64,000 nt of DNA, from contig NZ_CP186274.1 in the NCBI RefSeq assembly GCF_049331405.1, positions 6,138,001-6,202,000 of the forward strand, in the 5' to 3' direction. This DNA comes from PoT sp049331405. Its GTDB lineage: Bacteria > Planctomycetota > Planctomycetia > Isosphaerales > Isosphaeraceae. This document shows positions 23,555 through 32,208 of the stretch, piece by piece; the stretch's first letter is position 1; each line of letters begins with the position of its first letter. A program made the translations under genes and the position numbers. The notes beneath the pieces are model-generated. The model was not told the DNA's origin. It searched no databases and was given only the letters and a program-made list of their open reading frames with translations.

Positions 23555-26539
23555 TCATTTCTTGGAAGTTGCCCCCGGCCCCGCCTTGATCGAGGAGGCC
23601 ACCTGGGCGACGGCCGTCAGGCGGTCCTCGGTCGATTTGATGGTCTCGGCGAGGGCCAGGGCCTCGAGGATCCGACCCCGTTCGGCAACTCCCATCGCGA
23701 GGCCCCTCAGGGCGTCCTCTCGCCGCTCTCGGGGCAGGTTCTGCACCGAGGCGACAGCCCCCGGGGCATCTCCGAGCCTCGCATGGAGGCTCATCGACAT
23801 GCTGGTCAAAATCTGCTGGTAGATTTTTTCGTCGAATTCCATATCGGGGTCGATGAACGTATCCGCCGTGATCGTCGCGGGTACGACTTTCGGACGATCC
23901 GCGGCGGTTCGGGAGCCCTTGGCTTCGAGGCAGGCCAGCGACTGGCGGAAGAACGACCGCGCGGCTTCAGGGTCGCCGGCCTTCTCATGCCAGTCGGCCA
24001 GGGCTTCCAGGAGGCCCAGTTTCTCGAGGCAAGGGAAGGCTCGCAGGGCCTCGGCTGTTTTCGAGGCGCCTTTGATCTCGTCGGCCTGGATCTGGATCCT
24101 GGCGAGAGTTGCCAGGGACCTCGAACGCCGGGGCTCGGGCTGCCCGAGGGCGAGCGCGATCGCGTCGTCGATGATCGGCCGGGCGTCCGCCTTCTCGCCG
24201 GCCTCGACCCGCTCTTTCGCGATGACGATCCGGGCGATGATCCGCTCGAAGTCGTCGGTGACCCCCCTGGTGAGTGCGAGGGCACGCTCGAACGTCACGC
24301 CCGCCTCGGCCTTCTCGCCGGCCTGGGATCGGAGCCGGGCGATCAGCGCGAAGGTCGCTGGCCTGATCGCGTCATAGAAGCCGTCGCTCGGGCCGGGATA
24401 GTCCGCCCGACTCAGGGCAGGGATGGTCTCGGCCGTTGCGAGCGCCCCGGCAAAGTCGCCGGCCTTCGCCTGGAGGTGCGAGAGGGCCGAGAGGAACCTC
24501 GCCTGGTCGAGGGGGCCCAGCGTCTTGCGGGCGGCCTCGGCGATTTTGGGCAGCCCGAACCTCGCCCCGGCGACGGACTCGGCCTTGATCTCCAGGGAAT
24601 CGGCGCCGATGGTGATCTTGATGCCGCCCAGGCTCACCATCGGGCGATTCGACGCCTCATCGGCGAAGGCCCTGAGCACCTTGTGGAAGCCCTGGGCCCG
24701 GGCGTCTTCGCCCGGGAGAGACCGGACCAGTTCGATGGCCCCGTCCAGGTCGCCGAGCTCGGTCAACTCGCTCGCGACGTAGCCGAGGCACCGGTGACGA
24801 TCCTGCAGGTCGTCGAGTTTGAGCGCGGACTGACGAGCCAGCTCGATGACCTGCCGGGCCCGGGGGGCGTCGCCGCTCCTGGCGATGAGGAGCCCGATCG
24901 GGCCGAGAAGGAACGGCTTGAGGGAGCTACGCTCGCCCTCGAGCTCGATGACCGCGCGGTCGCAGAGGCGGCGGGCCTCCTGGATGTCCTTCAGGGCGAT
25001 ACGCTCCATGGCGATGCCGAGGAGCAGGGCCGCCCTGCCGGCCATGCCGCTCCACTCTCGGATCCGGCTCAGGTCCTTATGGGGGTGGTCGACCTTCGAC
25101 GGCGCCTCGGGATCGACGGGGATCGACTCGACCCGTTTCGCGAGGCGGTCGAGCGTCGAGCGGGCGCCGTCGAGGTCGCCGGTTGCCTCCCGCTGGGTCT
25201 GCGCGACCCGGACGAGGTATTCCAGGTCCTCGAGCCCTGCCCTGGGGTCGAACTCGATGGTGTCGATGCCGGAGCAGGCGAGCTTGAGGGTGGAGCGTGC
25301 CGAGTCCCGGTCCTCGATCTTGATCTGGGCCTCGGCGATGGCGGCGAGGGTTGCACCTTTCAACCAACGGTGATCCGGGGCGTCCTCCTTCAGGCCCGAA
25401 ACCTCCGTGACGGCCTTCCGCAAGGCGGCCCGGAGCGCGTCTCGCGACTCCTGGCCACCTCGGGGCGCGGCGGCGTGGCCGCTGAGGATCAGGCCCAGGC
25501 CGACGATCGCGGCACCGAGCACGCCGAGTCCTTCCGGCAGTGTCCATCTCATGGAACGGTCCTCGAGGTTAAGGATGCGACGGATGCGGGTCATGACCTG
25601 GCGGTCGGCCATCGCGAGCGCGGGCCGGCCCCTCTCGTGGCCCGACCCGGAAAGGGCCACGAGCATCTCCACATAAGCACACGGTCGGCCCGTCCGCGCC
25701 ACGACCAGGCGATCGCAGCAGCTCTCCCGTTCGAGCCGGATCCAGGCCGAAAGCCACCAGACCGCGGGATGGAAAAACAGGAACGATTCGATCAGCCTCT
25801 GCACGAGGTTCACGACGTTATCCCGCCGTCGGAGGTGGGCCAGCTCGTGGAGCAGGACCATCTCGAGTTGCTCGACGCTCCACCGCGTCGCGGCGTCGGG
25901 CGGCAGCAGGATCAGGGGGCGGAAGATCCCGATCAGCAGCGGGACGGCCAGCCGATCGCACACCCCGACGCCGATCGATCCCGCCAGGTCGAGCGCCTGG
26001 GCCAAGGCTCTGCAACGCTCGGCGATCGGCCCCGAGTCGATGGGCCGGCTCGAGCGTCGCAGCCCGCCCAGGCCGATCAGGCCCGTGCCGAGCAGCGAGA
26101 GCGACAGCGTCGAGCCGACGAGCCAAATCCAGGGTAGCGTCCGCAGCAGCAGATTGAGCCTCCCGGTCGACCCGGGTACTGGCAATGGGCTGCCGCTGGA
26201 AGCGTTGAGTTTGAGCCGATCGGTCGATTCGAGTCGCGTTCGTGCGGCCTCCGCCCGGAAGGCGCCCGTCGGTGAGCCGTTGTCGAGCGCCATCGTCGAC
26301 AGGGCTATGGCCCGAGGCGGAGGCTCGAAGACCTGGGCGAAAATCGGGACGGGCGAGGCGGCGAGCGCGAACAGGCATGCCAGGGCGAATCCATAACGCG
26401 TCTCGGGGGACGCGGATCGTAACCGCTTTCGACCCAGCAAGGCGATCACGCCGACCAGGGCCCCGACCCAGGCCAGATGCAGCATCGTCCAGCCGAGGGC
26501 CGTCCATACGGCGGAGATCCATGCAGCCGTCGGGCTCAT
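23555..26539 (-). CDS. BlaR1-like M56 membrane metalloprotease fused to helical repeats
   Basis: A 994-residue protein. The N-terminal 270 residues are the M56 (BlaR1/MecR1) domain, with membrane helices at about 10-35, 47-65 and 130-160. The zinc motif HELAH is at 231-235, and further acidic residues lie in LERESCCDRL (270-278). In BlaR1 this domain cleaves or triggers loss of the BlaI repressor. Instead of a beta-lactam sensor, this protein carries one more helix (about 335-360) and then some 600 residues of TPR-like helical repeats (ARSTLKLACSGIDTIEF, AGVTFERALALTRGV and similar). The start overlaps the stop of the BlaI-family gene by 4 bp. The sensing role of the repeats is inference; a beta-lactam ligand is unlikely. 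Confidence 0.9.
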   Translation of the reverse strand: MSPTAAWISAVWTALGWTMLHLAWVGALVGVIALLGRKRLRSASPETRYGFALACLFALAASPVPIFAQVFEPPPRAIALSTMALDNGSPTGAFRAEAARTRLESTDRLKLNASSGSPLPVPGSTGRLNLLLRTLPWIWLVGSTLSLSLLGTGLIGLGGLRRSSRPIDSGPIAERCRALAQALDLAGSIGVGVCDRLAVPLLIGIFRPLILLPPDAATRWSVEQLEMVLLHELAHLRRRDNVVNLVQRLIESFLFFHPAVWWLSAWIRLERESCCDRLVVARTGRPCAYVEMLVALSGSGHERGRPALAMADRQVMTRIRRILNLEDRSMRWTLPEGLGVLGAAIVGLGLILSGHAAAPRGGQESRDALRAALRKAVTEVSGLKEDAPDHRWLKGATLAAIAEAQIKIEDRDSARSTLKLACSGIDTIEFDPRAGLEDLEYLVRVAQTQREATGDLDGARSTLDRLAKRVESIPVDPEAPSKVDHPHKDLSRIREWSGMAGRAALLLGIAMERIALKDIQEARRLCDRAVIELEGERSSLKPFLLGPIGLLIARSGDAPRARQVIELARQSALKLDDLQDRHRCLGYVASELTELGDLDGAIELVRSLPGEDARAQGFHKVLRAFADEASNRPMVSLGGIKITIGADSLEIKAESVAGARFGLPKIAEAARKTLGPLDQARFLSALSHLQAKAGDFAGALATAETIPALSRADYPGPSDGFYDAIRPATFALIARLRSQAGEKAEAGVTFERALALTRGVTDDFERIIARIVIAKERVEAGEKADARPIIDDAIALALGQPEPRRSRSLATLARIQIQADEIKGASKTAEALRAFPCLEKLGLLEALADWHEKAGDPEAARSFFRQSLACLEAKGSRTAADRPKVVPATITADTFIDPDMEFDEKIYQQILTSMSMSLHARLGDAPGAVASVQNLPRERREDALRGLAMGVAERGRILEALALAETIKSTEDRLTAVAQVASSIKAGPGATSKK

Positions 26540-26967
26540 CGATCACCTCCTTCGGTTTCCCTCTGCTGGGATGGAGCGGGCGAATCCCCGGCGGGCTGGG
26601 CCTTGAGCATCTCGAGGATCTCGGCCCGTTCGCGGTCGTCGAGCTGGCCATCCTGGATGAGGTGGGCGACCAACCTCCGCGCCGAGCCGTCGAAGACGTG
26701 CTGGACGACCTTGCCGATCAGCCCCGAAGCGGCGGCCTGCCGGCTCACCTTCGCCGACCAGAGCTGGCCGCGCGTGCCCTCTTCCCGCACCACCAGTTCC
26801 TTCCCGAGCATCATCTTGAGCATCGTCGCCACCGTCGTCAGGGCCACGGGCCGCTTCTCCTGAAGCGCCCCATGGACCTTCCCCAGGCCGGTCGGGCCGA
26901 TATCCCAGAGGATCTTGAGGATCTCCAACTCGCCATCCGTCGGTTGCTTGCTCGCCGTCCGCGCCAT
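26536..26967 (-). CDS. BlaI/MecI/CopY-family transcriptional repressor
   Basis: A 143-residue protein of usual family length. The winged helix is at the N-terminus (PTDGELEILKILWDIGPTGLGKVHGAL, with recognition region PVALTTVATMLKMMLGKELVVREEG). A C-terminal dimerisation part follows (GLIGKVVQHVFDGSARRLVAHLIQDGQL), and the tail is Pro/Gln-rich. Members repress their own operon until the M56 partner inactivates them. The protease gene overlaps by 4 bp, the standard arrangement for this pair. The ribosome site is the GGAGAG ahead of ATG 26967. The promoter should lie in the AT-rich gap upstream; inverted repeats there (27110-27121 and 27180-27189) are candidate operators. Confidence 0.93.
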   Translation of the reverse strand: MARTASKQPTDGELEILKILWDIGPTGLGKVHGALQEKRPVALTTVATMLKMMLGKELVVREEGTRGQLWSAKVSRQAAASGLIGKVVQHVFDGSARRLVAHLIQDGQLDDRERAEILEMLKAQPAGDSPAPSQQRETEGGDR

Positions 26968-27638
26968 CGCTGCATCTCTCCGGGGAGGGTGAACGAGGAG
27001 TTATGTAATGATAAAATGTTGATATGTGGACAATCAGGCATGCCGGGCGCCTCTCGGGCATCCCGGTATGCCAGCTGATCCGCCAAGGCCAAACCTGAGC
27101 GACATGTTGTTTCTATAGAAATAGAATGATCTCGTCTACTGCACTTTTCCTTAGTTTTGGTCGCTGAGGCACTCGGGGCTTCACGTGAAACTGCAAAAGG
27201 TGGGGTATTTAAACGTGAAGTCCCAGCTTGATTGCGATTGTCAGCGTTGATGTGGGCTGATGTCATGAGGTGTCTGATTCGACACAACTCACCGAGCACC
27301 AGTCATTTGGTAAGTGTATCCAGAATCGCTGCCCGGTTTTTGTGCGGCCTTGCTTTTTTGTTGCGCGATCGTCAGAATCTTTGTCGCCGGATCAAAAAAC
27401 GTCGAGATCGTAAATCCTTGGTAATTTGAAATTTGTATCGAAAATCGATTTATAAATATTTGTATATGGAATAGATTTTGCTCTTTAGCTCGCTCCATAC
27501 CTTGATCGATTGCCAATGATGCGGGTGAGGACCCTTTGACGAGGGCCTGCCGGCAAATATTGGCGGATCGGTCCCTTCCTCAGGTACGCCGGTGGTCGTC
27601 CGGCGATTCCCAACTCAGCGAACGAAGAGAGGACAGCG
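26968..27638. other. AT-rich 671-bp divergent intergenic region with two palindromes
   Basis: This region lies between the BlaI operon (minus) and the ammonium transporter gene (plus) and is clearly more AT-rich than its surroundings, most of all at about 27290-27490. It contains the perfect palindromes TTTCTATAGAAA (27110-27121) and TTCACGTGAA (27180-27189). A related sequence ACGTGAAG follows near 27213. These could be operators for the BlaI repressor or for nitrogen control. A 75-codon minus-strand frame at 27289-27516 has AT-rich codons unlike the genome and is not called a gene. Confidence 0.5.
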
Positions 27639-29111
27639 ATGCGGATTCGATTGCGCGCATGGCTTTTCGGGGCGTTGGCGGCAGCGCTGACGTTCACGGC
27701 CATCCCGGCGGTTGTATGGGCCGAGGAACCGGCCGCGGCCGCGGCGACCCCCGCCGCGACTCCGGCGCCGACGGTGAATCCGGCCGATACGGCGTTCATG
27801 CTGGTCTGCGCGGCGCTCGTGATGCTGATGACCCCGGGCCTCGGCCTCTTCTATGCCGGCATGGTCCGCCGCAAGAACGTGCTGGGGACCTTCCAGCAGA
27901 GCTTCATCATGCTGGGCGTGATCTCGCTCCAGTGGGTGCTCTTCGGCTACAGCCTGGCCTTCGGCCCGAACAAGCTCTACGGCTTCATCGGCGGGCTCGA
28001 GTGGTTCGGCCTCCGGGGCGTCGGCTTCGAGCCGAATGCCGACTATGCGGCGACGATCCCGCATCAGTTGTTCATGGTCTACCAGCTCATGTTCGCGATC
28101 ATCACGCCGGCCCTGATCTCGGGCGCCTTCGCCGAGCGGATGAAGTTCTCGGCCTACCTCGTCTTCTCTCTCCTCTGGGCCACGTTCGTCTATGACCCCG
28201 TCGCCCACTGGGTCTGGGGGACCGGCGGCCTCATCAAGCAGAACCTCGGCGCCCTCGACTTCGCCGGCGGCCTCGTCGTCCACCTGATCTCGGGCGTCGC
28301 CGCCCTCTGCTGCGTGCTCGTGATGGGCAAGCGTAAGGGGCTCGGCCAGGAAGAGATGCACCCCCACAACCTGATGATGACCGCCCTGGGCACCGGCCTC
28401 CTCTGGTTCGGCTGGTTCGGCTTCAACGCCGGCAGCGCCCTCGCGGCGAACGGCTCGGCCGTCGCGGCCTTCGTGAACACGAACACGGCCGCGGGCGTCG
28501 CCACCCTGACCTGGATGGTGATCGAGTGGATCCACAAGGGCAAGGGGACGGTCCTGGGCGCCTGCACGGGTGCCGTCGCGGGCCTCGTGGCGATCACGCC
28601 GGCCGCCGGCTTCGTCACGCCGATGGGCTCGATCGCGATGGGCGTGGGCGTCTGCGTGATCTGCTACGGTGCGGTCCTGCTCAAGGGCAAGCTCGGCTAT
28701 GACGACTCGCTCGACGTCTTCGGCGTCCACGGCGTCGGCGGTGCCTTCGGCGCGCTGGCCGTCGGGATCCTCGCCAAGGCCGGAATCAGCGGCGACGTCA
28801 ACGGCCTGCTCTACGGCAACGCCATGCAGCTCGGCTACCAGGCCCTCTCGCTGGTGATCGCGGGCACGTACAGCTTCGTCGTCACCTTCATCCTGCTCAA
28901 GATCGTGGACGTGCTCATCGGCCTCCGCGTGACCACCGACGAGGAAGAAGTCGGCCTCGACCTGGCGCAGCACGGCGAGCGTGGCTATATCATGGGAGTG
29001 GGCGAGTTGATGGGGGGACACGCCTCCGAGGCCCCCTCGAACGGCCACTACTATCCGTCCGCCTCGCCCGAGCCGATCGAGGAAGCGGAAGTCGAGCGGG
29101 TCGGCTACTGA
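27639..29111 (+). CDS. amtB: Ammonium transporter (Amt family)
   Basis: A 490-residue transporter. It begins with a signal peptide (RAWLFGALAAALTFTAIPAVVWAEE), as in many bacterial Amt precursors, and an Ala/Pro-rich spacer. The Amt core follows with about eleven membrane helices. Family blocks include TPGLGLFYAGMVRRKNVL, the pore His in FVYDPVAHWVWG, DFAGGLVVHLISG, LLWFGWFGFNAGSAL and the second pore His in VFGVHGVGG. It moves ammonium across the inner membrane. The C-terminal tail is longer than usual and ends in a Pro/Glu-rich stretch. No glnK (PII) gene follows, which is unusual because amtB and glnK are generally paired. GAGAGGAC precedes ATG 27639. The next gene starts 57 bp later on the same strand. 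Confidence 0.95.
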   Translation: MRIRLRAWLFGALAAALTFTAIPAVVWAEEPAAAAATPAATPAPTVNPADTAFMLVCAALVMLMTPGLGLFYAGMVRRKNVLGTFQQSFIMLGVISLQWVLFGYSLAFGPNKLYGFIGGLEWFGLRGVGFEPNADYAATIPHQLFMVYQLMFAIITPALISGAFAERMKFSAYLVFSLLWATFVYDPVAHWVWGTGGLIKQNLGALDFAGGLVVHLISGVAALCCVLVMGKRKGLGQEEMHPHNLMMTALGTGLLWFGWFGFNAGSALAANGSAVAAFVNTNTAAGVATLTWMVIEWIHKGKGTVLGACTGAVAGLVAITPAAGFVTPMGSIAMGVGVCVICYGAVLLKGKLGYDDSLDVFGVHGVGGAFGALAVGILAKAGISGDVNGLLYGNAMQLGYQALSLVIAGTYSFVVTFILLKIVDVLIGLRVTTDEEEVGLDLAQHGERGYIMGVGELMGGHASEAPSNGHYYPSASPEPIEEAEVERVGY

Positions 29112-29167
29112 GGCCGGTGCGTCTCGGGGTGAAGAGTGCGATCGGTGGATAAGTCCTTGGATAACCG

Positions 29168-29473
29168 ATGATCGGGGTCGTCATGCACCGAGAGACCGTC
29201 GTCCTTTGCTCGAAGCCCGGTTGTGGTGCTCACGCGACGCACAAGATCGCCTCCCCCTGGAGCGACGGGCGATTCTCGGAGCTGAAGACCTACGGCTTCG
29301 CCTGTCCCGACCACGTCGGTGACGTCCTCCGGAGTGCCGAGACCCGCTGGCTCAACTACGAGCCCGTCCCCGGCGAAGCCGTCCACGACATAGGCATCTA
29401 CCGGGCGAGCACCGGCAAGCAGGCCCCGCGCTGGGAGCGCGACCCGGACATGGAGGAAACCTACCTCCTCTGA
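29168..29473 (+). CDS. Small Cys-containing protein of unknown function
   Basis: A 101-residue soluble protein. The N-terminal half reads VVLCSKPGCGAHATHKIASPW ... YGFACPDHVGDVL, with two Cys, then one Cys and two or three His, spaced like a small zinc-binding site. The rest is mixed alpha/beta with a Trp-rich end. I do not know a named family. The start may be ATG 29168 or, more likely, ATG 29183 (MHRETVV). It follows the ammonium transporter gene by 57 bp, and a strong terminator follows it, so the two probably form one transcript; a link to nitrogen use is only suggested by that. Confidence 0.75.
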   Translation: MIGVVMHRETVVLCSKPGCGAHATHKIASPWSDGRFSELKTYGFACPDHVGDVLRSAETRWLNYEPVPGEAVHDIGIYRASTGKQAPRWERDPDMEETYLL

Positions 29474-29505
29474 TCGCGACGATCCCAGCGGATCGGAACC
29501 ATCCC

Positions 29506-29543
29506 AAGGCCCCGAGGACCCACCAGTCCTCGGGGCCTTTTTC
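29506..29543 (+). terminator. Intrinsic terminator
   Basis: Arms 29506-29519 and 29526-29539 form a perfect 14-bp stem with a 6-base loop. The right arm runs into a T tract (TTTTT including the arm end). It is the clearest Rho-independent terminator in the window and closes the ammonium transporter transcript. Confidence 0.9.
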
Positions 29544-29578
29544 TGTCCCAAGGCCCTGTACTCACGTCGCGCCGGCGT

Positions 29579-30604
29579 TCAATCCCGATCGAGCAATCCC
29601 GAGAGCCAGTGCATGATGTTCAGCGCGAACTGGCGATTTTCGGTGCCGGGGACGTTCATGCCCATCTGTTGGACCGCCGGCGCTGCGCCGAAGATCTGGG
29701 CGGAGAGCTGGGCCGCCTCGCCGAGCACGACCACGCGCCCCTTGCCCAACCTCAGCGCAAGCCCCTGGCATCTCCCCGCGGCGGAAACGGCCTGGCCGCT
29801 CCTCGACTGATCCTGCGCCGAGTCGGAGAGCTTGAGCAGCGGGACGCTCCCTTCCGGGCCCTTGAGCGACTGCCCGGTGAAGGTCATCACCTTGCTGATC
29901 CGCTCCGAATCGTCGCGTCCTTTCATGATCGCGTGATCGCCCACGAGCCCCTTCTCGCGGGCGAAGATGAGGCATGACGGGCTGCGCTTTTCCGAGTTCA
30001 GGCGATCGATCGCCGTATTCTTGCCCATCTCCACGCCGAACTGCTTCGCCAGGGCCTCGGCGGCAGGACCCATCGGCCGGTGGTCGGTGATGAGGAGCAG
30101 CGAGCCCCCCGCCTCCACCCACTTGCGGACCGCCTGGCATTCGTCGTCGCTGAAGGCCGACCGATCGGCCCCCTCCTGCCCCATCCCCTCCGCGCCCAAT
30201 GCATTGGCGATGACGAGGACGTCCCCACCCTTGAGGACCTCCTCCGAGAACTTCGACTGGTTGGGTATGACGCGGTAGCCGTCATGGGTGATCAGGTCTG
30301 CAAACGGCTTGTATCGGCCCCCCGCCGTGTGGAAGTTGTGGTGGGCCTCGTCGAACAGGACCCTGGGATGGGAGTCGGCGTAGGCTGGCTTCGCGACGCT
30401 CGTGTCGAAATCGGGATCCGACCGCTGGCCCGTCTGAGCCTGTTTCGGCGTCGCCTGCTGCGCGATGAGCCGAGGGGCCTTCGTCGGTCGGGAAGGTTGC
30501 CCGTCCCCGTCGAACGGCGATGAACCCACCGCCTGCGACCCCGCCGCGGTCGCCGCCAACACCCCGAGCGTGATACTCCGCACGATCTTGCGAATCCTGG
30601 CCAT
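29579..30604 (-). CDS. Secreted GATase1-like (DUF4350-type) protein
   Basis: A 341-residue protein with an N-terminal signal peptide (RSITLGVLAATAAGSQAVGSS). A low-complexity linker leads to a single alpha/beta domain that starts at PRVLFDEAHHNFH (about residue 80). Typical class I glutamine amidotransferase-like turns follow: GGDVLVIANALG, VRKWVEAGGSLLLITDH and LGKGRVVVLGEAAQLSAQ. A catalytic Cys of true amidotransferases is not evident at the usual nucleophile turn, where SLLLITDH stands, so a binding or sensory role is more likely than catalysis. Such domains occur in planctomycete secreted proteins. The gene is divergent from the cytochrome c gene, with a 295-bp promoter gap and no visible operator. 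Confidence 0.75.
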   Translation of the reverse strand: MARIRKIVRSITLGVLAATAAGSQAVGSSPFDGDGQPSRPTKAPRLIAQQATPKQAQTGQRSDPDFDTSVAKPAYADSHPRVLFDEAHHNFHTAGGRYKPFADLITHDGYRVIPNQSKFSEEVLKGGDVLVIANALGAEGMGQEGADRSAFSDDECQAVRKWVEAGGSLLLITDHRPMGPAAEALAKQFGVEMGKNTAIDRLNSEKRSPSCLIFAREKGLVGDHAIMKGRDDSERISKVMTFTGQSLKGPEGSVPLLKLSDSAQDQSRSGQAVSAAGRCQGLALRLGKGRVVVLGEAAQLSAQIFGAAPAVQQMGMNVPGTENRQFALNIMHWLSGLLDRD

Positions 30605-30899
30605 GAGGAACCTCCTACGAGGGAGAGTCGGGAGCGGGCCTCCGATGACTCGGGCGCGGCCGAGGGGGAGTCGCGTATTTCATCGAAGGGTGACGAAAAG
30701 GTTGAGACCATGTCGAGCCCGGCATTTTGCCGGTTCGAGACAAATGTCAGAGTGTATCGCGGGCCATCTCGCTTTCAATGCATGGCTTCGGAGATATGCG
30801 AGAGGGAGGCCGGTTGCCAGGCGTCATGGCCCTACTTCCAAGGCGGGGCGGGGTGACTATACTAGGGGTGAGATTTCCCTGGCCTCGAAGGGTGGAACC

Positions 30900-31382
30900 T
30901 TGTCGACCGAAGAAGAACCGTCGTCGCAACCGCAGCCGGAAACGCCGCTCGGCATCGACCCCGTCGCATCGCGTCGGATATTCCTGGGGATGCTGGGGCT
31001 CCTGGTGGGGGGCGTGATCGCTTACAACGTCTTCAAGACGCCGCCGGCCCCTCCGCCCGTGGATATCGCCAAGGATCCGCTCCTCGTCCAGGGGCGCGAG
31101 ATCTACCAGGCCCGCTGCGCGAGCTGTCACGGCCCCGAGGGCAAGGGCGACGGCGCGATCGCCAAGAACCTTCCGGGGCCTAAGGTGCGGAACTTCGCCG
31201 CCGAGCCCTGGAAGTACGGCGAGAAGCCCGACGACGTCATCGGCGTGATCGCCAAGGGATCCAAGGACACGGCGATGTCGGCCTGGGGCGGCGTGCTCGA
31301 TCCCCCCGAGATCAAGGCCGTCGCGGCCTATGTCTATCACCTCGGCGGCAAGCCGGTGCCGGAAGACCTGCGCAAGCCCTGA
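30900..31382 (+). CDS. Membrane-anchored mono-haem cytochrome c
   Basis: A 160-residue protein. The N-terminus is followed by one membrane segment (RRIFLGMLGLLVGGVIAYNVF, about residues 25-46), then a cytochrome c domain. The haem-binding CASCH is at about residues 75-79, in the context YQARCASCHGPEGKGDG. A probable axial Met lies in KDTAMSAWGG, and PEIKAVAAYVYHLG is the usual last helix. It should carry electrons at the outer face of the inner membrane. The start is best placed at TTG 30900, six bases after AAGGGTGG; the frame stays open far upstream, but that part is shadow sequence. The redox partner is unknown, as no oxidase genes are nearby. Confidence 0.88.
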   Translation: MSTEEEPSSQPQPETPLGIDPVASRRIFLGMLGLLVGGVIAYNVFKTPPAPPPVDIAKDPLLVQGREIYQARCASCHGPEGKGDGAIAKNLPGPKVRNFAAEPWKYGEKPDDVIGVIAKGSKDTAMSAWGGVLDPPEIKAVAAYVYHLGGKPVPEDLRKP

Positions 31383-31494
31383 GCGAGCCCGTCTCGAGAG
31401 TGAAACAAGCAGAGGCTAACCCGGGATATGCCCTGGCCAACCTCTGTTGATTTCCTGATTTGAGCAGGCGTGCCGAAGGCTTTGCGTTGCCGGC

Positions 31495-31917
31495 TCAGCC
31501 GCGGAGGACGATCGCGTCGGCCTCGACCTCGACGAGGGCAGCATCGTCGATGAGGCGGGTGATCTCGACCATCGTGGTGGCCGGCCGGATCTCGGCGAAG
31601 ACCTCGCCGTGGGCCTCGCCGACTTCCTTCCAGCGCGAGATGTCGGTGACGTAGATCCTCGTGCGGATGACGTCGCTCATCTCGCCGCCGAGGGCCTCGA
31701 TCGCCGCCTTGATGATCGCCAGGGCGCGAGAGGTCTGGGCCTTCAGGGTGGTGGCGAAGGTCCCGTCCGGCTCGATCCCCACGGTGCCGGTGACGGAGAT
31801 CGTGTCGCCCGTGCGCACGGCGCGGGAGTAGCCGATCACGGGCTCCCAGGCCGAGCCGGTCGAGGCGTACTTGCGGCCGTTGCGCTCCGTCACGGTGACG
31901 TTGATGGATTTGGACAT
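31495..31917 (-). CDS. Rid-family (YjgF/YER057c) protein lacking the RidA arginine
   Basis: A 140-residue protein of the Rid fold. Visible hallmarks are GYSRAVRTGDTISVTGTVG, the helix AIIKAAIEALGGEMSDVIRTRIYVTDI and the C-terminal VEVEADAIV. RidA enzymes hydrolyse reactive enamine/imine products of PLP enzymes using an Arg in the motif PAR. Here the motif reads PATT, so the Arg is replaced by Thr and classical RidA activity is doubtful; Rid subfamilies without this Arg are known. The start at ATG 31917 is backed by AAGGA. The gene is divergent from the FKBP gene, and the 291-bp gap between them holds no feature I can name. Confidence 0.85.
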   Translation of the reverse strand: MSKSINVTVTERNGRKYASTGSAWEPVIGYSRAVRTGDTISVTGTVGIEPDGTFATTLKAQTSRALAIIKAAIEALGGEMSDVIRTRIYVTDISRWKEVGEAHGEVFAEIRPATTMVEITRLIDDAALVEVEADAIVLRG

Positions 31918-32208
31918 GAGTCTATTCCTTTCGATGTATGGATCGAGGAAGGTCTTCCCATCGACGAATGTCGAGGTCGACCCTGGGCGGTTTCGATGGC
32001 CCTCGACGATGAGGGCCCAGGGTAGCCATCGGGCGGGGACTTGGCAATCAGGCGGCCCCTCGGGAATCGGCTCCGGGTTGATCGGCCCTGGATTTGAGGG
32101 GTAACATGTGGGGGAGTTGCCGGGGCGGGGTCGTGACTTTGCAGGCAAGCCCCCGGCGTTATCCTCGTTCCCCACCGCAGAACCTCCGAGAAGGAAGGGT
32201 TACTCCCA

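Noticed and set aside
27166..27183. Sigma-54-like promoter (GGCAC ... GC) near the BlaI-amtB gap
   Set aside because: The spacing between GG and GC is two bases short of the strict -24/-12 arrangement, and the site points to no well-placed start.
27289..27516. 75-codon minus-strand frame in AT-rich DNA
   Set aside because: Codon use is unlike the genome, no ribosome site is present and no known pattern is seen; it is probably chance in AT-rich sequence.
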